From assembly GCF_009730915.1 (NCBI RefSeq), contig NC_052474.1, positions 19,689,501-19,753,500 on the forward strand: 64,000 nucleotides of DNA, read 5' to 3'. The notes beneath the pieces are model-generated. The model searched no databases. It was not told the DNA's origin and saw nothing but the letters and a program-made list of their open reading frames with translations. Below are positions 61,636 through 64,000 of the stretch, piece after piece. The translations under genes and the position numbers were made by a program. Positions within the stretch are counted from its first letter, which is position 1; every line of letters begins with the position of its first letter. The DNA comes from Dioscorea cayenensis subsp. rotundata. Lineage: Eukaryota; Streptophyta; Magnoliopsida; Dioscoreales; Dioscoreaceae.

Positions 61636-64000
61636 AGAATCAATGCATAAGCTAGTGGTTTTCTATTTTGTAATGCAAAAATAATAAAAACGTACTTATC
61701 GCTAATTTGTCAAATATATATATATATATATAGATTATTATTATTATTATTATTATTTTGAATCTAAATGGATGATATATATTTATAAAAGGTAATGTCA
61801 CTAACTATGGACTCTACTTTTACTGAAAAGAGTTCTTTTTGGGGAATTGGATTCTTATAAATATTTTATTAAGACTTCTTCGTCCCATCATTTTCTTAGT
61901 AGTTTGGTCTAAGTTTGGTTGCTTACTTTGGAGGAACTTTCTCATCAACCAAATACTACAGAAATTTTAGAAGGACAACTTGTAGCTTCTTTTAAGTTGG
62001 AATAAAAACATCTTTTTCTTCTTCGCTTTCTTCGCTAGCGCATTTCTCGCACATGTGATTCTTTTTATAATTTTAGATGATGATTATTATTGTTATTATT
62101 TTTTTTTTGAAATAATATTGTTGTTATTATTATTAATAAATTTTTACTATTTATTAAAACTCTTTAATTTTTTGTTATGTTATTTAAATTAGTGAATGTT
62201 AGTCTAACGGTATTAACTCCACTAAAAAATATATGGCGTAAGATAATTTTAAGCATTCCGAGTTCAAGTCCCATCGGATACATATAGTGGTGAAGGGTCT
62301 TTACAGTAGATATTGACTTGTAATCTAAAACCTTGTATTATTGGGTGGGAGGGCACGTCTGTGCGCATGTTATTGACTAACTGCAATTTGTGAAATAATA
62401 ATCATAATAAACACATAAGCAATTTTTAATTTATTAATCAATCAATAAATACCAGTACCAATCGTTGATGCATATTTTAGAATTTTATTTTAAATTAATG
62501 CTGATTAAATAAAATTGGGTTAATATGGATCAATTCTTTTCTCAAACCAAATTAAAACTTTAAATTTTTTAATCATTAATATAAATTTTATCGGGTTATT
62601 GCAAATTTAGTCATAATGCTTTATTTGATATATTCGTTTTTATTCACCTTATAAAATATTAAAACAAAAATATATGATAAATCATTTATATTTAACAAAC
62701 ATATTTAATGTTGTTTTTTCTATCAATAACGATAATAAAAATAACTAATTGTGCTTTACTTATTAACACTGAATCCTTTCTATGCTAACAGATGTAAAAT
62801 GATAGTCAGCAGTATATTTAAAAAAACCCACACATACTCCTGACGTGATTGGTCCATTTTGTTAAAATAATAATAATAATTATTATTATATATTTTGGTT
62901 AATTTCAATACTTCGATTGTCGCTTAATTAGGCAAGGAAAAAGAAAAACACGCATTGATCACAAATTATATGTCACCAGACTTTTAGCCAACAAAACAAA
63001 GAAAAGACTGCTCTATTTGTCTGGTAAAACATAATTTTCAGTCAAAATAATTCTTGAATTTCAGAATAATTATTTTGATAGTCAAAGATTAGGTGCTCTC
63101 TTCACCTCATGTTTTAAATACCTTTTCTCATCTACTGAGCCTCCTTCTTATGACCTCATTACCACATGGATTAAAACTGTTATAAATTTTATTAATGAAA
63201 AACATAAGCACAAAAAAGTTTTATTCTTTATTACTACCTTACAAAAATGTCAACTCTAAATATGAATTAAATGTTATGTAATACTATTCATCATGATATT
63301 TATTCTAGTAAAAAAAAATTTAGCTAATAAGAAGTTAGGCACAACTATTTAATTTTTTGAGATGGATTGAGAATGGACTTTATTAAATTTTATGAAATAT
63401 TAAATTGAAAAGGAAAAAAGAATAACCCTTTAATCACAAATTTAAAATAATTAAAGTAATTAATAAATAAATTAGCAATAAAGAGAAGCAATATTCCATA
63501 TTTCTTTGGTGTCACATGCATGGCAGGTGCATGTCATTGTTTGTAATATTAATGCTGTACCATTACTATATTTAAATCAAGATAATGTTGCCATGCTTGC
63601 CAAGTTGCTATTTATTTCAGTATTTAAGTCATTTTTGTGTTTATTTAAATGGTGATTCTCTTTTTTATAACTTCTTTCCTTCTTTTCATCTGAAAGATCT
63701 TCTTGCATATATAATGTTATAAATTTTTTTATTTAATGTAATCTTGTAAAGCTTGTAATCATATATGCCTTGTCTTTGTATCTATGTATTATATGTTTAT
63801 ATTTGTGTGTGTATGATTATTTATATATCCTTCTGATTTTCACAAGAGTTATGGGTAACTTTTATCAAATTATTAATGGACATCAAAACCACCTTTGAGA
63901 TGAGCAAATTGGTGATTTTGAAATTTTTTTTTTTTTTTTTGAGTAAATAATTATTGTAAAATCTAGTAAAGTTCACCTCCATTTTTAAAAAATGAAATAG
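61264..64000. other. AT-rich right-hand spacer
   Basis: Holds the ACC oxidase promoter, (AT)n runs near 61611-61634 and 61713-61731, an (ATT)n run near 61736-61757, and the SINE-like element below. No gene seen to the window end. Confidence 0.65.
62190..62412 (+). mobile_element. Candidate tRNA-derived SINE
   Basis: TAGTCTAACGG (62200-62210) fits the polymerase III A-box, and GTTCAAGTC (62262-62270) fits the B-box perfectly. The tRNA-like head is followed by a ~100-base body and an AATAATCATAATAAACA tail. Anticodon and acceptor pairing are not recognisable, so it is not a working tRNA gene. No target duplication was established. Confidence 0.5.

Noticed and set aside
62200-62270. Possible tRNA gene
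   Set aside because: A and B boxes are present but no acceptor stem or anticodon loop can be folded by eye; a SINE head is a better explanation.

Overview
This window is nuclear DNA of a flowering plant. It has AT-rich, repeat-laden spacers, GT-AG introns, and homopolymer and (AT)n tracts. Several genes have GC-rich first exons that turn AT-rich downstream, which with the PISTILLATA tail points to a monocot, probably not a grass; the species cannot be fixed from sequence alone. An exact 1000-N block (33552-34551) shows it is a draft assembly.

Layout. 1-5749 (-): ubinuclein-type HIRA-complex gene, running off the left edge. 5.9-8.8 kb: spacer with a decayed LINE reverse-transcriptase tail. 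8.8-14.7 kb: a degenerate Ty1/copia element with 150-bp LTRs, a GC-rich antisense exon-like segment in its leader, and a 1.34-kb element nested in its RNase H region. 16.9-18.7 kb: a near-perfect 1.77-kb palindrome carrying pieces of host genes. 21.3-25.1 kb (+): NIPA-type magnesium transporter, nine exons. 26.0-28.0 kb (-): intronless secreted TolB/DPP6-N-like beta-propeller protein with a Tourist-like MITE at its TATA box. 29.1-32.0 kb (-): HROB-like OB-fold recombination protein, with MITEs behind it. 34.6-39.9 kb (+): two tandem receptor-like kinases of the At1g11050 type; the first is cut by the assembly gap and the second has a one-base frameshift. 40.4-41.6 kb (-): class-B MADS gene PISTILLATA. 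47.1-50.2 kb (+): kinase with an N-terminal universal-stress-protein domain. 51.0-53.2 kb (-): PC4/KIWI transcriptional coactivator. 55.5-58.3 kb: a 2.7-kb solo LTR with a perfect 5-bp target duplication. 60.1-61.2 kb (-): ACC oxidase. The remaining right end is AT-rich spacer with SINE-like pieces.

The genes do not form a pathway or operon; they are ordinary single-copy plant genes plus one tandem kinase pair. Exon models were built by hand from splice sites and reading phase; every complete model gives a coding length divisible by three. The most unusual object is the palindrome at 16896-18670. Its two arms hold an exon-intron-exon segment resembling a plastid TPR protein and a second open fragment, so read-through RNA would fold into a long hairpin and could yield siRNAs.
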